Of a stretch of DNA of 64,000 bases, positions 41,040 to 52,539 are shown piece after piece. The notes beneath the pieces are model-generated. The model was not told the DNA's origin and ran no database searches. It saw nothing but the letters and a program-made list of their open reading frames with translations. The translations under genes and the position numbers were made by a program. The DNA is from Anthonomus grandis grandis (taxonomy: Eukaryota; Arthropoda; Insecta; Coleoptera; Curculionidae). Where the stretch lies: NCBI RefSeq assembly GCF_022605725.1, contig NC_065550.1:4092001-4156000 (forward strand), written 5' to 3'. The stretch's first letter is position 1; every line of letters begins with the position of its first letter.

Positions 41040-43554
41040 TATGACTCAAATTATCATAAAAGGTGTGGCAATCTACAGGAATTACTGATTTACGTTCCTG
41101 GAGATGTTTAAACTTTTGAGCTTTTATTTTCTTCTTAGTCAAATTTAGTGGCGGCCAAATAAGGCAGACTACTTTTCGGCATCGCCGTTGGGGGAGCTCA
41201 GTCTATGAATCATCAAAATTTAGTTTATCGAAAATTATTCCTTCGGAGGTGTATTTTATCGCTCGGATATCCGTAACATTTTTGCTTCCTGGTCTTATAC
41301 TACCATACATTTGATTGACCTTTACAGAAAAGTCACGGAATAAGTCATAATTGACCAATTCCGCACAATAAGGAAATGGATTTCTGCGAGCATCTCGTGT
41401 AATTGACAAATAAGTCGAAGGAAGGGAAATCTCTTTAGTTTATTTGATTTTAGTCTCAATTCTAATATGAACAGAATCACATTGCATTTGCTTATTGCCC
41501 ACGCTCAAGGTACTTCTGTTGAATAATAATATTTTTGGTTGCTGATAAAAAAAGAAGAGCATTGGCCATGATATTGTTCCTATTTTGGTAGGTGCACCTA
41601 TCACTGTAAATAATAATTTGCTTGCTGTTGTTAGTGAATCTCGAAATGTAGTCAACGATCAAAAACGCAAACGTGGAAGCAGAAAGGTCACTTTCAACTT
41701 CACTAAACCAGTAACACATTACATGCTTAGTTTTTATGTTCATAATTGTAAAATTGTGACAGCATAATTTTGTTTTATAGTACAAAGAACTAGCATTCAA
41801 ACTGGGGCATACTTTTACAGCTTGCAAGTCCATCATCAACACTACTGCTTCTTCATCATCGGCCAATTTTATATCATTCGCCTTTTTTTGCCTTGCTCTA
41901 TCTTTTTTAGTAATGTGTATCGCATAAAGTCCTTCTTCCAAATTTCCTACTTCATACTGGCAACAAAGATCGCACCTATCTTTTTTCGGCTGATAGATGG
42001 CAAGATTTTTTTCTTCAAACAGGTCATCGAAAGTTTTTCGACTCATAGATTTTTTATTTTCAGTTTCACATCTTGAGAGATACGCCCTAAATAAAGCCGT
42101 TTTTGACGGCATATTTTGGTTCAAGTACAACTTAGATGATGTTTGACGACAATAATGGGATGGCATGAAAGACAATTCATCAAAAAACTGATTTAAAAAT
42201 TCCTTAAGAGACAAGAAAAGTTTTTTGCAGACATTCGTTTTCTGGCCATCTATTGTTAAAATATAAAACATCGAAAAGTTTCTCGACGAATTTTAATTTT
42301 TTATGTATCTTCTTTTAACAGCTAACAGAGCTACATTATTAACCACATAAACTTTGCGCTGCTCCCAAGTCATTTTCCAAAACTTTTCAAAAAGCTGCCT
42401 TCTTTTCTCTTCGAAAATATTTGAACAGGAACGTAGTTTACTATTTTTACAAAGATTGGAATCACAAGGTGGGCCCATTTTTCTTTCAGCTTTAGGGGCA
42501 ATTTGTTTGTATTTTTTGGTCTCGCCGTCTTTTTTAAATCCGGTATATTTTTGTCCTTTCTCGCGAAGAATTCTATTTTTTCCCTCTTCCATAGTTGTTT
42601 TAAAGGTTTCCTTTTACGTTTTTTAGTCACATTTTCTTCATTACCGCGACTTGATCCACTGTCTTCATGTTCATGTTCATTTTCTTCTTGGTAACTTGAG
42701 TCGCTCTCCAAATCTGATTCATTGTTTCTTTCTGATATCATGGCTGATGCTTCTTCCTCGGTCTGCATGTCTCCTAACCTGGGGCTGTTTAGTCTTTCAT
42801 TATCATCGGCTTCGTCCTCCATAATCTCCAAATTTGTATTGTTTGGTACATCACTAAATGGTATGTCGATTACGCTATGTGACTGCGAAATATTGCAAGT
42901 TTCGCTTTCTAAGGTATATAATTCTTCTCTTAGATTGTTCGCGTCTAAAAAGAATTCTGTAACGAAATCGACAGTAGGTTGAGTAGCTATCGTCTCATTC
43001 TCCATAATGTCTTCAAAACTTTGCAAATAATTGTGCAAGATTTGAGGCTCTATTGGATACTCTTTTTCATAATCGCCAACTTGTTCATCTGGCGGCAGAG
43101 TTACTAGCACAATCGGTTGATTTTCTCCTGAACTACTAGACGCAGATTCATTTACCTCAGTGGATTTACATTCTGAAAAAAAAAACAATTTTCTCTTACA
43201 CAAACCAAAATACTTAACTTGGTGTGCCTTTTCAGAATTTGACATAAAAAATGGCCAACGTTGCCAGTATTAAGTAGCTTAGTAGCTTAGGCTTTAGCCA
43301 TTTATTAGCTTTATATCATTACATCAGACCTCTGTCAATCAACCCCAAAGGTTTTATGAGCTGTAAACGCACCATACACTATTTTTTTTTATTTGTTAGT
43401 CCCCCTAGGTACATTATTTCAAGAGTCGCCTATCACCTCTTAACTTACAAATTAATAAACTAAATCTAATTGGGCACTCACCTGTAGATGGTAAACACAT
43501 TTCAACAAGTAATTTACTTCGCTTACGCACATTATAATTAAATGCGTTATTCAT
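41040..43554 (-). pseudogene. Transposase-like gene of a family common in arthropods
   Basis: Exon 1 (43554-43483; MNNAFNYNVRKRSKLLVEMC) ends at GTGAGT; exon 2 starts near 43174. A 200-residue acidic Ser/Glu-rich region follows, then, after a frameshift near 42590, a Cys-rich region (KMGPPCDSNLCKN, about 42450; EKFWKMTWEQRKVYVV), then a frameshift near 42280 and MPSHYCRQTSSKLYL (about 42150), PKKDRCDLCCQYEVGN (about 41960), LMMDLQAVKVCP (about 41840), IIIYSDRCTYQNRN (about 41580), a frameshift, then MQCDSVHIRIE (about 41465) and a C-terminal part to about 41040. Asp-Leu-Gln-Ala, Tyr-Ser-Asp and Cys-Asp-Ser-Val-His are candidate DDE residues (inference). I recall this arrangement from unannotated arthropod proteins but cannot assign a superfamily. 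Confidence 0.6.
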
Positions 43555-43603
43555 TTTAAAACAAATTTAAATTAAAACACGAACAACACACAAAACAAAC
43601 ACA

Positions 43604-43910
43604 GTGTGGGTTACTTTTGTTTATGACAAACAATGTCAAAACCTCGTAAGCCACTGCAATACACCTGTCACTGTGGGATGCGATGTTTTGCTTCAAACGG
43701 CAATACCTCGTAAGCCGCACATGTGGGGGGAGTGGTATTGCATTTATGAGTGTGGGATACGAGATTTTTTATTTTAAATATATTTAAATTATCGTCAAAC
43801 TGTGGCTTGGGAGATATTGCATATGCATAATATGGCATGCCACAAATATAATGGTAACAAAATCTAATTTTTGCAAAAAGTGTGGGTTACGAGCTATTGC
43901 ATCTTAACCG
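43604..43910. promoter_or_regulatory. Subterminal repeats TGTGGGNTACGAG / ATTGCAT
   Basis: About seven variants in both orientations: 43604 (GTGTGGGTTAC), 43642 (CCTCGTAAGCCACTGCAAT), 43671, 43699-43725, 43750 (GTGTGGGATACGAG), 43800 and 43880 (GTGTGGGTTACGAGCTATTG). They lie between the gene start and the element end, as transposase-binding repeats do in several plant and animal elements. Confidence 0.6.
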
Positions 43911-44611
43911 ACGTTATGCTGGTCCTTAGTATAGATGCTGTATTCTTCTCAAAAACCGGAGGTAGTAGAACTGATTACCCAAATTGGTTGTTTGCTCCTG
44001 TTCGTGATACCTTTTTTTTCCTTTGGTTTTCTGGTTGCCCTTCCCTGAGCGAGCCAAAAAGCAGAAATACGTGTCGGCAGGTACAACTTTTACTTTTTCT
44101 GCTTCTTGTTTTACGAAATATCGCGATAAAGTTTTTCCTTTTTGTAAAATAAAAATCTTGAAACCAAACTGGAAATATCGATGCTCATTTCCAAATCTTA
44201 AGTCTGAATATTAATCGTGCCAGAATTTTTACCAGTGAATTATTATATGTTATTTATTGTATTATTGTACAAGTTCTATTTTTTAGTTTTGGAAGCGCTA
44301 TTCTTTCGGTGCTGAAAATTATTTTACAAGGAAAGTAAGTTCGTTAGTTCGTTCTTTGACTTTTCCCTAAAAATGCGCTTTTTGATATATAGGTAAATTA
44401 CGTCCTAAGGATAAAATTCTGTCACAAAATTAACACATCTAAGTTTAAAAACATTGCGTATAAAAGTGTGCACAAAAATAATAAAGTTAAAATAATACAC
44501 GGAAACTCTGAGCGCACCTCTAAAAGTTTTTTTTTTCATTAAATGACAGACATTGAATCTCAGTAATCATGCAAAGTTTCTGATATTGAATTATTTTACA
44601 TATTGTTTCAG
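43911..44611. other. No assigned gene
   Basis: A 62-codon open stretch (44023-44214, plus) ends at TAA; it is not supported by splice signals or similarity. The rest is AT-rich. Confidence 0.35.
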
Positions 44612-44970
44612 AAGCAGTTCAAATGTCTATGAGAGAGCGATTACCGAGTTTAGGTCACAGAAAAAGATCTCGAAGAGGCACTGAAGATAAACTTAAATCA
44701 TTAGAGGTAAAACTATATGCAATAAAGTAAAATTCATTTTATAGGAGCTAGACTGTACAGCCACGAAGATCAGATACATGATTTTTCAAAAATATATAAT
44801 TTTTTATTTAGTTTGGTATTGACGATTGCATCAGATTTCCATGTTTATTACAAAGATGCTGCGAAGAACAAGGCTACTTATTCATACCTATGATCCAGGT
44901 TTTTCAGACCCGCGAGGATGGTATGTTCTTTCCCATTCAGACATCTAAGCCTTTTAATTTTGAAGTACTG
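44612..44970 (+). CDS. Two exons of an unknown, probably host, gene
   Basis: Exon 44612-44706 follows TATTGTTTCAG and ends GAG before GTAAAA; it reads AVQMSMRERLPSLGHRKRSR and on to DKLKSLE. Exon 44812-44970 follows TTATTTAG and ends before GTAAGC; it reads FGIDDCIRFPCLLQRCCEEQ, then GYLFIPMIQ, FQTREDGMFFPIQTSKPF and NFEVL. The phases agree (0/0) and neither exon has a stop. A third candidate exon starts at 45033 after TTTTTAG but its frame is doubtful. Composition (Cys pairs, mixed residues, no repeats) is unlike the TE genes around. I do not recognise the protein. The exons lie between two transposons, so the gene's other parts must be outside 40-46 kb or have been lost. Confidence 0.5.
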
Positions 44971-45129
44971 GTAAGCGCGGCATGTTTAATTTTCATTAAT
45001 TTTTAAAAAATAATCAAAAAATTTATTTTTAGTCCAATATAATATTAAAACTATTTTTAAATAAAGAAATGAAATTGAAGATGATACAGTGCATTGCGAA
45101 TCAAATTATTAACTCAAGATTATTTTATT

Positions 45130-45826
45130 GCTTAAACATGACGATCCTGTTCTTTTCATCCACTTTAACGACTTTGAAGTATGTATAGGAAAGTTTATTC
45201 ATATTTTTTTATTTATTTAATAACGATACAAGCCATTTTATTACTAAAACATTAAGTCCCGATTACATTAGTCCGAAAAATAAAATAAAATAATTCACCA
45301 TAAAACTACAAAACCATTAAACTATATTGGACCACTTTTCGTGAATAAGAACAAAATGTAGTCCCCCCATTCGTATGCCAGCCGCCACAAATAAAGAAAA
45401 GTTTAAAAAGCTCGTCCCTAGTCACTTATACATCACTCACGCCCATTTACTCATCTCTATCATAGAGAAAGTAAAATAAGAAGAGGAGTTAATCACATGT
45501 ATACCAGATGGCATCACGTTTACGACGCGACTACAGCACACCCTTCGCAGCTATTGGAACTATTTGAGAAATAAATATGAATAATCAATATTGCAGGTAG
45601 TTACAATACCGACTGAGTCATGTCAAAAAAAACGCGGGATATTCGAATTCAGTATAAGGCGGGAGATTTAACTTTAAGGCGTCCACGTACTACACATTCA
45701 TGACCAATATATCTCGCAAACTATTAGACATAAGGAAGAGATTATATTTAGAGAAAATATGTGCATATTAGATCAAAATGAGTTTTCAAATATTACCGAT
45801 CACATTAAAAAGAAATACATTTTTTC
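45130..45826. other. No gene seen
   Basis: Mixed AT-rich sequence with a GC-richer patch at 45355-45560; no readable gene. From 45827 an inverted-repeat arm starts that pairs with 49262-49330. Confidence 0.35.
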
Positions 45827-46494
45827 TCATATTTATATTTATGTTACATTCTCATATTTCTCATTGTTTATCAGCTGACATTTTGCTTGTTGAAAATATA
45901 TTTATTTTATATTGCTGCTCATAGGGATTACAATAAACCGTGAAATAGGGTGAATTTGATTTCGCGGGGCAACTTTGATCACCATATCAAAATATTTTAC
46001 ATTTAAATTTCCCGCGCATATTAAGTGCCGATTTTTTCCGTTCGGTAAAAAATTGTATTCAGTTTTGGTGTAGCTAGTGATCCATGTGCATGTTTTTTGT
46101 CAGTTAAACGTTTTTTTTTTGGAGTTTGCGGCTCTCAAACATGTAAGTAATATTTAGACAAAAATATAACCTTCCAAAATTTGACTGCTATTTAAAAATA
46201 CATGCAAATTGTGGATATGTGCGTGATGTATTTAGTATCCTGAATATCTTGTATTTTTATAATCTCAAAATGAAGTTTGCGGCGTTGCCGGATTTTGTCA
46301 AATTTTAAGATTTATTGGATGGGGTCAAATTGATCAACTGAATGGGGTGAAATTGATCAGCAGATTGTAAAGCTTATATAATTTTTAAGGGTATAGTACT
46401 ACTATAATAGTAATATATATATATTACTATTATAGTACTAATTATAGTTACTATTATAGTAATAATAATATTTTTGGTTTTAGAATATAACATA

Positions 46495-48736
46495 ATGCCG
46501 AGAGTTTATAAGAGAAAAGTTGGGGCACGAAGGTACAAAGACTACGGTCAAGAGTCCATAGAAAAAGCGTTAGAAAAGGTCATAAATGAAGGGTGGAGTT
46601 TACGCAAAGCTGCAAAATGGTTCAAGATTTCTTACGGGACCTTAAATAATAGATACCATGGGCGTCATGTTAAAAGTAACGGCGGACAAACCGTTTTTAG
46701 CTCCAATGAAGAGCAATCAATTCTTAAATGTGTTGCTATTTGTGGCCAATGGGGGTTTCCTCTTAATTTAACAGATTTAAGGCATATGGCAAAAAACCTA
46801 CTAGATACCCAAGGTCGATCAGTGGCAAAATTTAAGGATAATTTACCCGGTACCGATTGGGTATTTTTGCTATTAAAAACACATAACAATTTAATAACTC
46901 AAAGGCTTGCAGCTAATATTAAAAGGGCTCGTGCTGATGTTTCCAGGCAAACATTAACTAAATATTTTGAAAACCTTAAAACAACTTTAAATGGTATTCC
47001 GTCGTGCAACGTATATAATTATGATGAAACTAATTTGCTTGACGACCCTGGGCGCAAAAACTAATATATTCCCGTGGAGTAAAATACCCTGAACGAGTGT
47101 GCAATTTTACTAAATCTGCAACCTCAGTGATGATGTATGGTTCTGCAGCAGAAGTTCTTTTGCCACCGTATGTAATTTATCGAGCAGAAAAAATGTGGGC
47201 GCAGTGGCCTGAACAAGGACCAAAATTAGAACCCTGTTGCATAGATAGATGCTGTGCAGCTGGATCACGATACAAGTCACATGGGTGGATGGACGCCGAA
47301 ACTTTTAATGACTGGTTTAAGTCTGCGCTTCTTCCACATGCCAAAAGACAGCAAGGGCGAAAAATTCTAATAGGCGATAACTTAGCCTCACATTTCACAT
47401 AAGAACTTATTAGACTGTGTGAAGAACATAACATTGGATTTGTATGCCTGCCAAAGAACGCGACACATTTATGTCAGCCGTTGGACGTAGGGCTTTTCAG
47501 GCCATTTAAAATGGCCTGGAGAGAAGTTTTGCTAGAATGGAAAAATACGTATCTGACACATTCATCAATTGGATTCACAAAAAGGATTTCCCAAATTTGT
47601 TGCAAAAAACCTTGGTGACAATGGATAGTAAACTATGCAAAGATAAAATACCTCATGCGGTTAAACGAAATTTTATTTCTTCTTTTGAAGCAAGTGGGAT
47701 AGTCCCTTTAAATCCAAACCGAGTATTAGACAAGCTGCCTAGAGAAGATTTTAATCAAGACCAAGCGCAGAACGCGTTGGTAAATTATTTACAACAACTG
47801 TCTCATCGACATTTTTAATTTTAAATTTATTAATTTAAAAATTCTATTTTTTACTTAAGTATATAAAACTGTTTATGTTAGTCCGTCAAGGTGCGTAGTA
47901 TAGTTTATAAAAACATAGGTCTGTCACCCGAATCACTGTTTAGTTTTTTAAAACAATTTGCAAGGCTTCATCATTGGGAATGTAGGAAGTATTGTAAAGA
48001 GAAAACATCTTAGTTTTGAAAATTACCACGAATTGTTACTTTAAGACTGATATAAATAGTTGTAGTTTTAGGTGAATAAATTAGTATTGAATTCTACAAT
48101 CAAGTGGTTCTTTACTCAACCTATTACGGCCAAGCCACCCTTGCCTGTAAACCTATAGTGAGGCTGCTATAGGGTAATAGGGAATAAAAGAGGTTTAAGG
48201 GAACCCTCCCTAAATCTTTTCAACAACAGATATTTTCAAATGCTCCAACAAGACGAAATAAGAAGAGAACAAAACTTGATGTTCAGCCAGGGAAAAGTGT
48301 GACAGCCCAAAATGATTCCAACAGTTCAGACAGCGACGTTGAAGAGCCTATAATAAATGATAATTCCGACGATGACATGACCGCCGACGATCTATTTATC
48401 CAGTTGCAGGAAAACGAAGAAATTGAATATTTGGAAGTGAGTCAAAGTGAGATCAAAATTGGGACATTTTTATTGGTTAAAGTTTTGGGGGGCATGCGAA
48501 AAAGTGTTAGCTATCATTACATAGCTACAGTTCAAAATTTCAATGAAAACGAATTTGAAGTTCTGGGACTAAAATCTGTCGATGGAAGAAAAACTGTTTT
48601 TTAACCACAAGAAGGCGATGAGTTTTCTGTAGAGTTGGCAGATATAATTGCTATTTTGCCAGAACCTACCGCTGAATGCGTCAAAGGTCAAATCATTTAT
48701 CAATTCAAAAAAGCAGTAGATATTAAGAAGATGTAA
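46495..48736 (+). pseudogene. pogo/jerky-like transposase 2
   Basis: ATG 46495 comes right after a splice acceptor (GGTTTTAG). N-terminal psq-type helix-turn-helix (EKVINEGWSLRKAAKWFKIS), a second DNA-binding region, then the DDE_1 core: Asp in YNYDETNLLDDPG (about 47025), a frameshift at 47060, Asp in LIGDNLASHF (about 47380) followed by a TAA at 47400-47402, and LCQPLDVGLFRPFK (about 47475). A frameshift near 47530 leads to 93 open residues ending at 47818 (ASGIVPLNPNRVLDKLP). After a 410-bp insertion the C-terminal domain resumes (APTRRNKKRTKLDVQPGKS; acidic stretch; IGTFLLVKVLG; CVKGQIIYQFKKAV) to the TAA at about 48736, with one stop at 48602-48604. Confidence 0.8.
47819..48228. other. 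410-bp insertion within transposase 2, possible solo LTR
   Basis: It separates the 47537-47818 frame from the C-terminal domain. It has a promoter/poly(A)-like look (AATAAA near 48075, AGTGGTTCTTTACTCAACC near 48104) that recalls the end of an LTR, but I could not define TG…CA borders or a target duplication. Confidence 0.35.
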
Positions 48737-49349
48737 ATTCTTACTATACGCATTACTGGTTCTATCTATTAATTGAAGATTTGTTTCTTTACCTTTTGAA
48801 TGTCTTTTATAAGTTTTTGTATTTTTAAACAAGTGTTTTTAATAAAGTATTAAAAAACTGCAATGTTTCTTATTTATTTTACCTAAAAAAATAACCAATT
48901 AGTGGAATTTTATGACTGATCAATTTCACCCCAAAACCTAGAATTATCTGTAACTTTTAAATGGATTGATGAACTTAAGCGGGGGTTAAATTGTTCATAA
49001 TGCATTTTAAGGCATTGCTAGAAGAATACAATTATATGGCACTGATCAAAGTCACCCCCCTTTTGGTATGAAATTGATCACACTTTATTTTGGCATTTTT
49101 TTAAACAACTTTAAATTTAGAGCAGATACGATTGCAAAATCGTTTTACGGCATCCATACACAATCATTTATGATTAATTTTAATATCGATACGCAGTTAT
49201 CAAATGAGTTACAAGCAAATTTACAAACGAAATGATCAATTTAACCCCGTTTCACGGTACAAATATTCCAAAAAAGAAAACACAAAGCAAACTGTCAGCT
49301 GATAAAATTAAATGAATATGAGAAAAAATCGATAAAAATTTCCAATTTA

Positions 49350-49350
49350 T

Positions 49351-49441
<91 letters not shown>
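49350..49441. repeat. (TAA)n microsatellite, about 30 units
   Basis: About 90 bases of uninterrupted AAT triplets. On the minus strand it is the expanded 3' tail of the LINE relic at 49442-50590. Confidence 0.95.
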
Positions 49442-49442
<1 letters not shown>

Positions 49443-50590
49443 GCTTATTAATCCACGTATACATATGTTTACAAAGCTGTAAAAAAACATCATTATAACA
49501 AAAAATAACAGGCAAAATGCGGATTAAAAGGCATCATTTCAGCTTCTCAACGCAGTTGAGGTCTGTTGTAGCCTATAAAGTAGAATAATTTATCCAAAAA
49601 AGTATCTAATAGTAAGTACCCAAAGAAAAATAAATAAATAGTGCACAAAAATCGAGGAAACACATTTTTACATAAATAAAATGAAAAAGAGAATATACAA
49701 AAATAAAAACGTATAATAAATCCAAAATTCATATTTTTAAATGCATTGCTCTATTTTCAAATAATATTCTGGAGCTTAGATTTCATGCATTTTCGGATGC
49801 CGTTTGTTGTTAGCGAAAGATCAGTAATATATTTATTTACTACATATCCAATATTATAAGAAAATGATCGTTTAAAAATTTCTTTTCGATGTCGTGGAAT
49901 ATCTAAACGCCGTCTATTTCTAACATTAGCCTGATGATGAATATCAGCTCTAAATACCACCCTATCCAAAAGATATTGTGGACACCTCATCTTAAGAATA
50001 TTGTAGCAGAATACCACATAATGTAACTCTCTCCTCGATGACATATTAAGCCACTCAAGACCTTTCAACTTGTGCGACACTCCATATGGCCTGCGAATAT
50101 CAAAAATAAACCTTATACATGCATTTTGCAACTTTTGCATACGCTTTTTATCTCTGTTGTCTAAACAAGGGCCCTACACAGTATCACAAAAGTTAAAATG
50201 AGAAAGAATGAGAGAGTCGCACAGCATTCGCTTAGTATCCACATTTAAGTCATGGCGCTGCGGATATAAAGTTTTCAACATTGAATAGGCCTTTTGCAAT
50301 TTTGATGTCACATGATGCGAGCATCTCAATCCTACATCAATGTACAAACCGAGATTTTTGCAAATATCTCGAAACACAATAGGCTCATTATTAATTTGTA
50401 TCTTCAAATTTTCCAATAGGTGCTGCCTTAAACTTTGTTTGGTAAATAACATCGCAACAGATTTCTTAGGGTTTAACTGTAAGCCATGTTTTACAGATAA
50501 GTTATATAGACTTGACAAGTCTTCATTAAAACAGTCACCAGCATTGCCCGGTTTCAACAAATCAAAAGATAACATGAAATCAAAATATGG
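49442..50590 (-). pseudogene. LINE relic, RT C-terminal part
   Basis: Open from 50575 to 50174 (SVKHGLQLNPKKSVAMLF; NNEPIVFRDICKNLGLYID; RMLCDSLILSHFNFCD) and from 50140 to 49757 (MQKLQNACIRFIFDIRR; PRHRKEIFKRSFSYNIGY). This is the region after the catalytic YADD; everything upstream is lost by 5' truncation. Related to the copy at 54567-55364. 3' end carries (TAA)n. Confidence 0.75.
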
Positions 50591-51000
50591 TTAATAGAAT
50601 CAGTTAAGATTTTGTTCAAGAGGGTTAAAATGTGGTTTCAAATGCACAGATTGGTCTAAATTATAAACTTTTCCATATTTATTTATTTATCAACGGAATC
50701 CATTTACGTTGTAATTATAAAAAAATATATGATAAGTTACATGTAAGCTTGTGAAAAATATCAGACTACATATCACTCTATATAAAAACTCCATCTCGTA
50801 TCACTTAAAATCACAATAAGCAATAAATGCATCCTTTTTATTGGTAAAAAAAAATTGCCAGCTAACAGCCAATAAAAATTCATAATTCAAAACAATTAAA
50901 ATAAGTATCCAAACAAGTTAAAATCAATACAAATTCAAAATTACATAAACTATAAAAGTTGCAACACTACCAATCATTTAGACAAGCTGTAAAATGGATA
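50591..51000. other. No gene seen
   Basis: AT-rich spacer between two LINE relics. Confidence 0.4.
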
Positions 51001-51940
51001 TCGCAAAATCTTTAAATCTCTTTTAAAGCTTGTAAGCTTAGAGTCAAAAAAAAATTATCTGATCAGCCAAACTATTAGCCTTAGAAACCAAATGTGAAAT
51101 GGGCTCATTGACACTATAGCTAGTCCGATGGAATGGAACAAAAAAACTTTCACTTCGTCTATTTCCAGAGGGTATGTTTAGTTTAACCATAGCCAACAAT
51201 TGGGAGCAATCAATGATAGCATTGAGAACCCGATGCAAGAAACACATCGTCAATTAGGGTTCTCCTTGCTGCCAAAGAATGTAAATTCAGACTTGATCTA
51301 ACCCATTTAACTCATATTCATATTCCTCTCTCTGATAACCACACCTGAAAGCTACAATTCTTAACAATTTATTCTGCACTCTTTCTATTTGATGGACATA
51401 ACAGTGATATAAAGGAGAACATACAACAGAACAGTATTTCAAAACGGGACGTACTAGAGAGCAGTATAACCTCCCAAATGTAAATATTGAAAAATCGGTC
51501 GAAGACCTTTAGGATAGAGGAGGATTAGGGATAGATCCCAATACCTTCATTGCCTTTAAAGTACTTTGGTTTATGTGACTAGAAAAGGTAATCTTAGAAT
51601 CTATTAGGACGCCAAGATCAGAGGTCTCCATTTTAACATCAAAGTCCATCGGATTTCTTTGTCTTAAAAATGTGATTTTATGACACCCAATATTTAAAGT
51701 CATTTTATTTTTTACATACCACTCAAAAAATACATTAAGTTCAGGAAAGAAAAGGATCTAAAACCCCCAAATCATTAAGTTTGCCAGGAAGCACCCCATG
51801 ATTGACCCGGTCAGACGCTTTAGCAAAATCCGCATAGACCGAATCAACCTGAGAGCCCCTCTCCAAGTTGTTCAAAATGAAATTAACAAATAACAGCAAG
51901 TTTGAATCAGTAGAAGTACCCTTAATAAAGCCTATAGTTT
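51001..51940 (-). pseudogene. LINE relic, RT with internal deletion
   Basis: From 51940: IGFIKGTSTDSNLLLFVNFI, then SQVDSVYADFAKASDRVNHG (block 3, about 51800-51850), then directly ETSDLGVLIDSKITFSSHI (about 51560-51620), and the C-terminal part IPSGNRRSESFFVPFHRTSY (about 51110-51170). Blocks 4 and 5 with the catalytic ADD are missing. The phrase VYADFAKA resembles the LINE-B block 3 (VYTDFSKA), so the two may be one clade. Confidence 0.65.
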
Positions 51941-52539
51941 GCGGGATAAATGTTATAAACTTTTGTTTATGGGTTTTGGCCTTTTGAGGCCAGAGTCAAA
52001 AAGGTATTGTGTCCATAAGAGCTTTGAATATAGAGCCTTTGGGTCTACTACTGGTCATGAAAGTAAAAACATATATGGGACGCCATACCAAACAGCAAGA
52101 GAAAAGTGCCAAAAAGAAGGAACTTTTATAAGAAAAAAACAAAACTAAAGTTTTTAGGAATAATAAGCCTCTTGGAAAAATTAAGTAATATTGATATTTC
52201 CTTAGATTCGACTATATTTGAACAAATTTATTAAAATATTAACAACGAATGTTTTCTTTAAGATAATTTATACAGTAATTATATAAAAACTTCGGGAGGT
52301 CATAGTACTCCTAAGAATAGTAAAAAAAGTTCCTATAAATACAAGGTGGAAATGCATATTAAGGGGCACTGAACGGGTGTATAAACGGTTTTTTTGAAAT
52401 TGTAGGCTTAAAAAACAAGATAAGATTTCGAAAAAAAAATCCTCTCCCATAAATTTTCACCCTAAATCAAATGTTGATATTGAAAAATTATTTGGAAAAT
52501 TAGGAAGGGTATTTCTTGCAAGGACAGGGGATTGTTTCG
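51941..52539. other. No assigned gene
   Basis: A 69-codon open frame at 51939-52148 (plus) shows STTGHESKNIYGTPYQTARE but nothing I recognise. The rest is AT-rich. Confidence 0.3.

Larger units (their letters stand above)
40632..43910 (-). mobile_element. DNA transposon of an unnamed family
   Basis: CGGTTAAGATGCAATAGCTC at 40632 and its inverse ending at 43910 border a gene with transposase-like features (41040-43554). The left end is shared with the MITE at 40605-40868, so the left border is ambiguous. No reliable target duplication was identified. Confidence 0.5.
45937..49258 (+). mobile_element. pogo-like element 2
   Basis: Ends ACCGTGAAATAGGGTGAATT and the inverse of ACCGTGAAACGGGGTTAAAT. 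Several ATTGATCA-type motifs lie near both ends (45990, 46330, 46356, 48917, 49050, 49075). Encodes a CENP-B/DDE_1-type transposase. Target duplication could not be fixed. Confidence 0.75.
45827..49330. repeat. Inverted arms around pogo-like element 2
   Basis: TTTCTCATATT…TTATCAGCTGACA.TTTGCTT at 45833-45892 recurs inverted at about 49275-49325. The arms flank the pogo-like element at nearly equal distances, so this is either an older palindromic element with the pogo at its centre or an extension of the pogo's ends. Confidence 0.55.

Noticed and set aside
42503..42982. Plus-strand frames rich in Phe/Ser
   Set aside because: Shadows of the Lys/Glu-rich minus-strand transposase-like gene.
49350..49441. 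CRISPR-like or structured repeat
   Set aside because: It is a pure triplet microsatellite without spacers, at a LINE 3' end.
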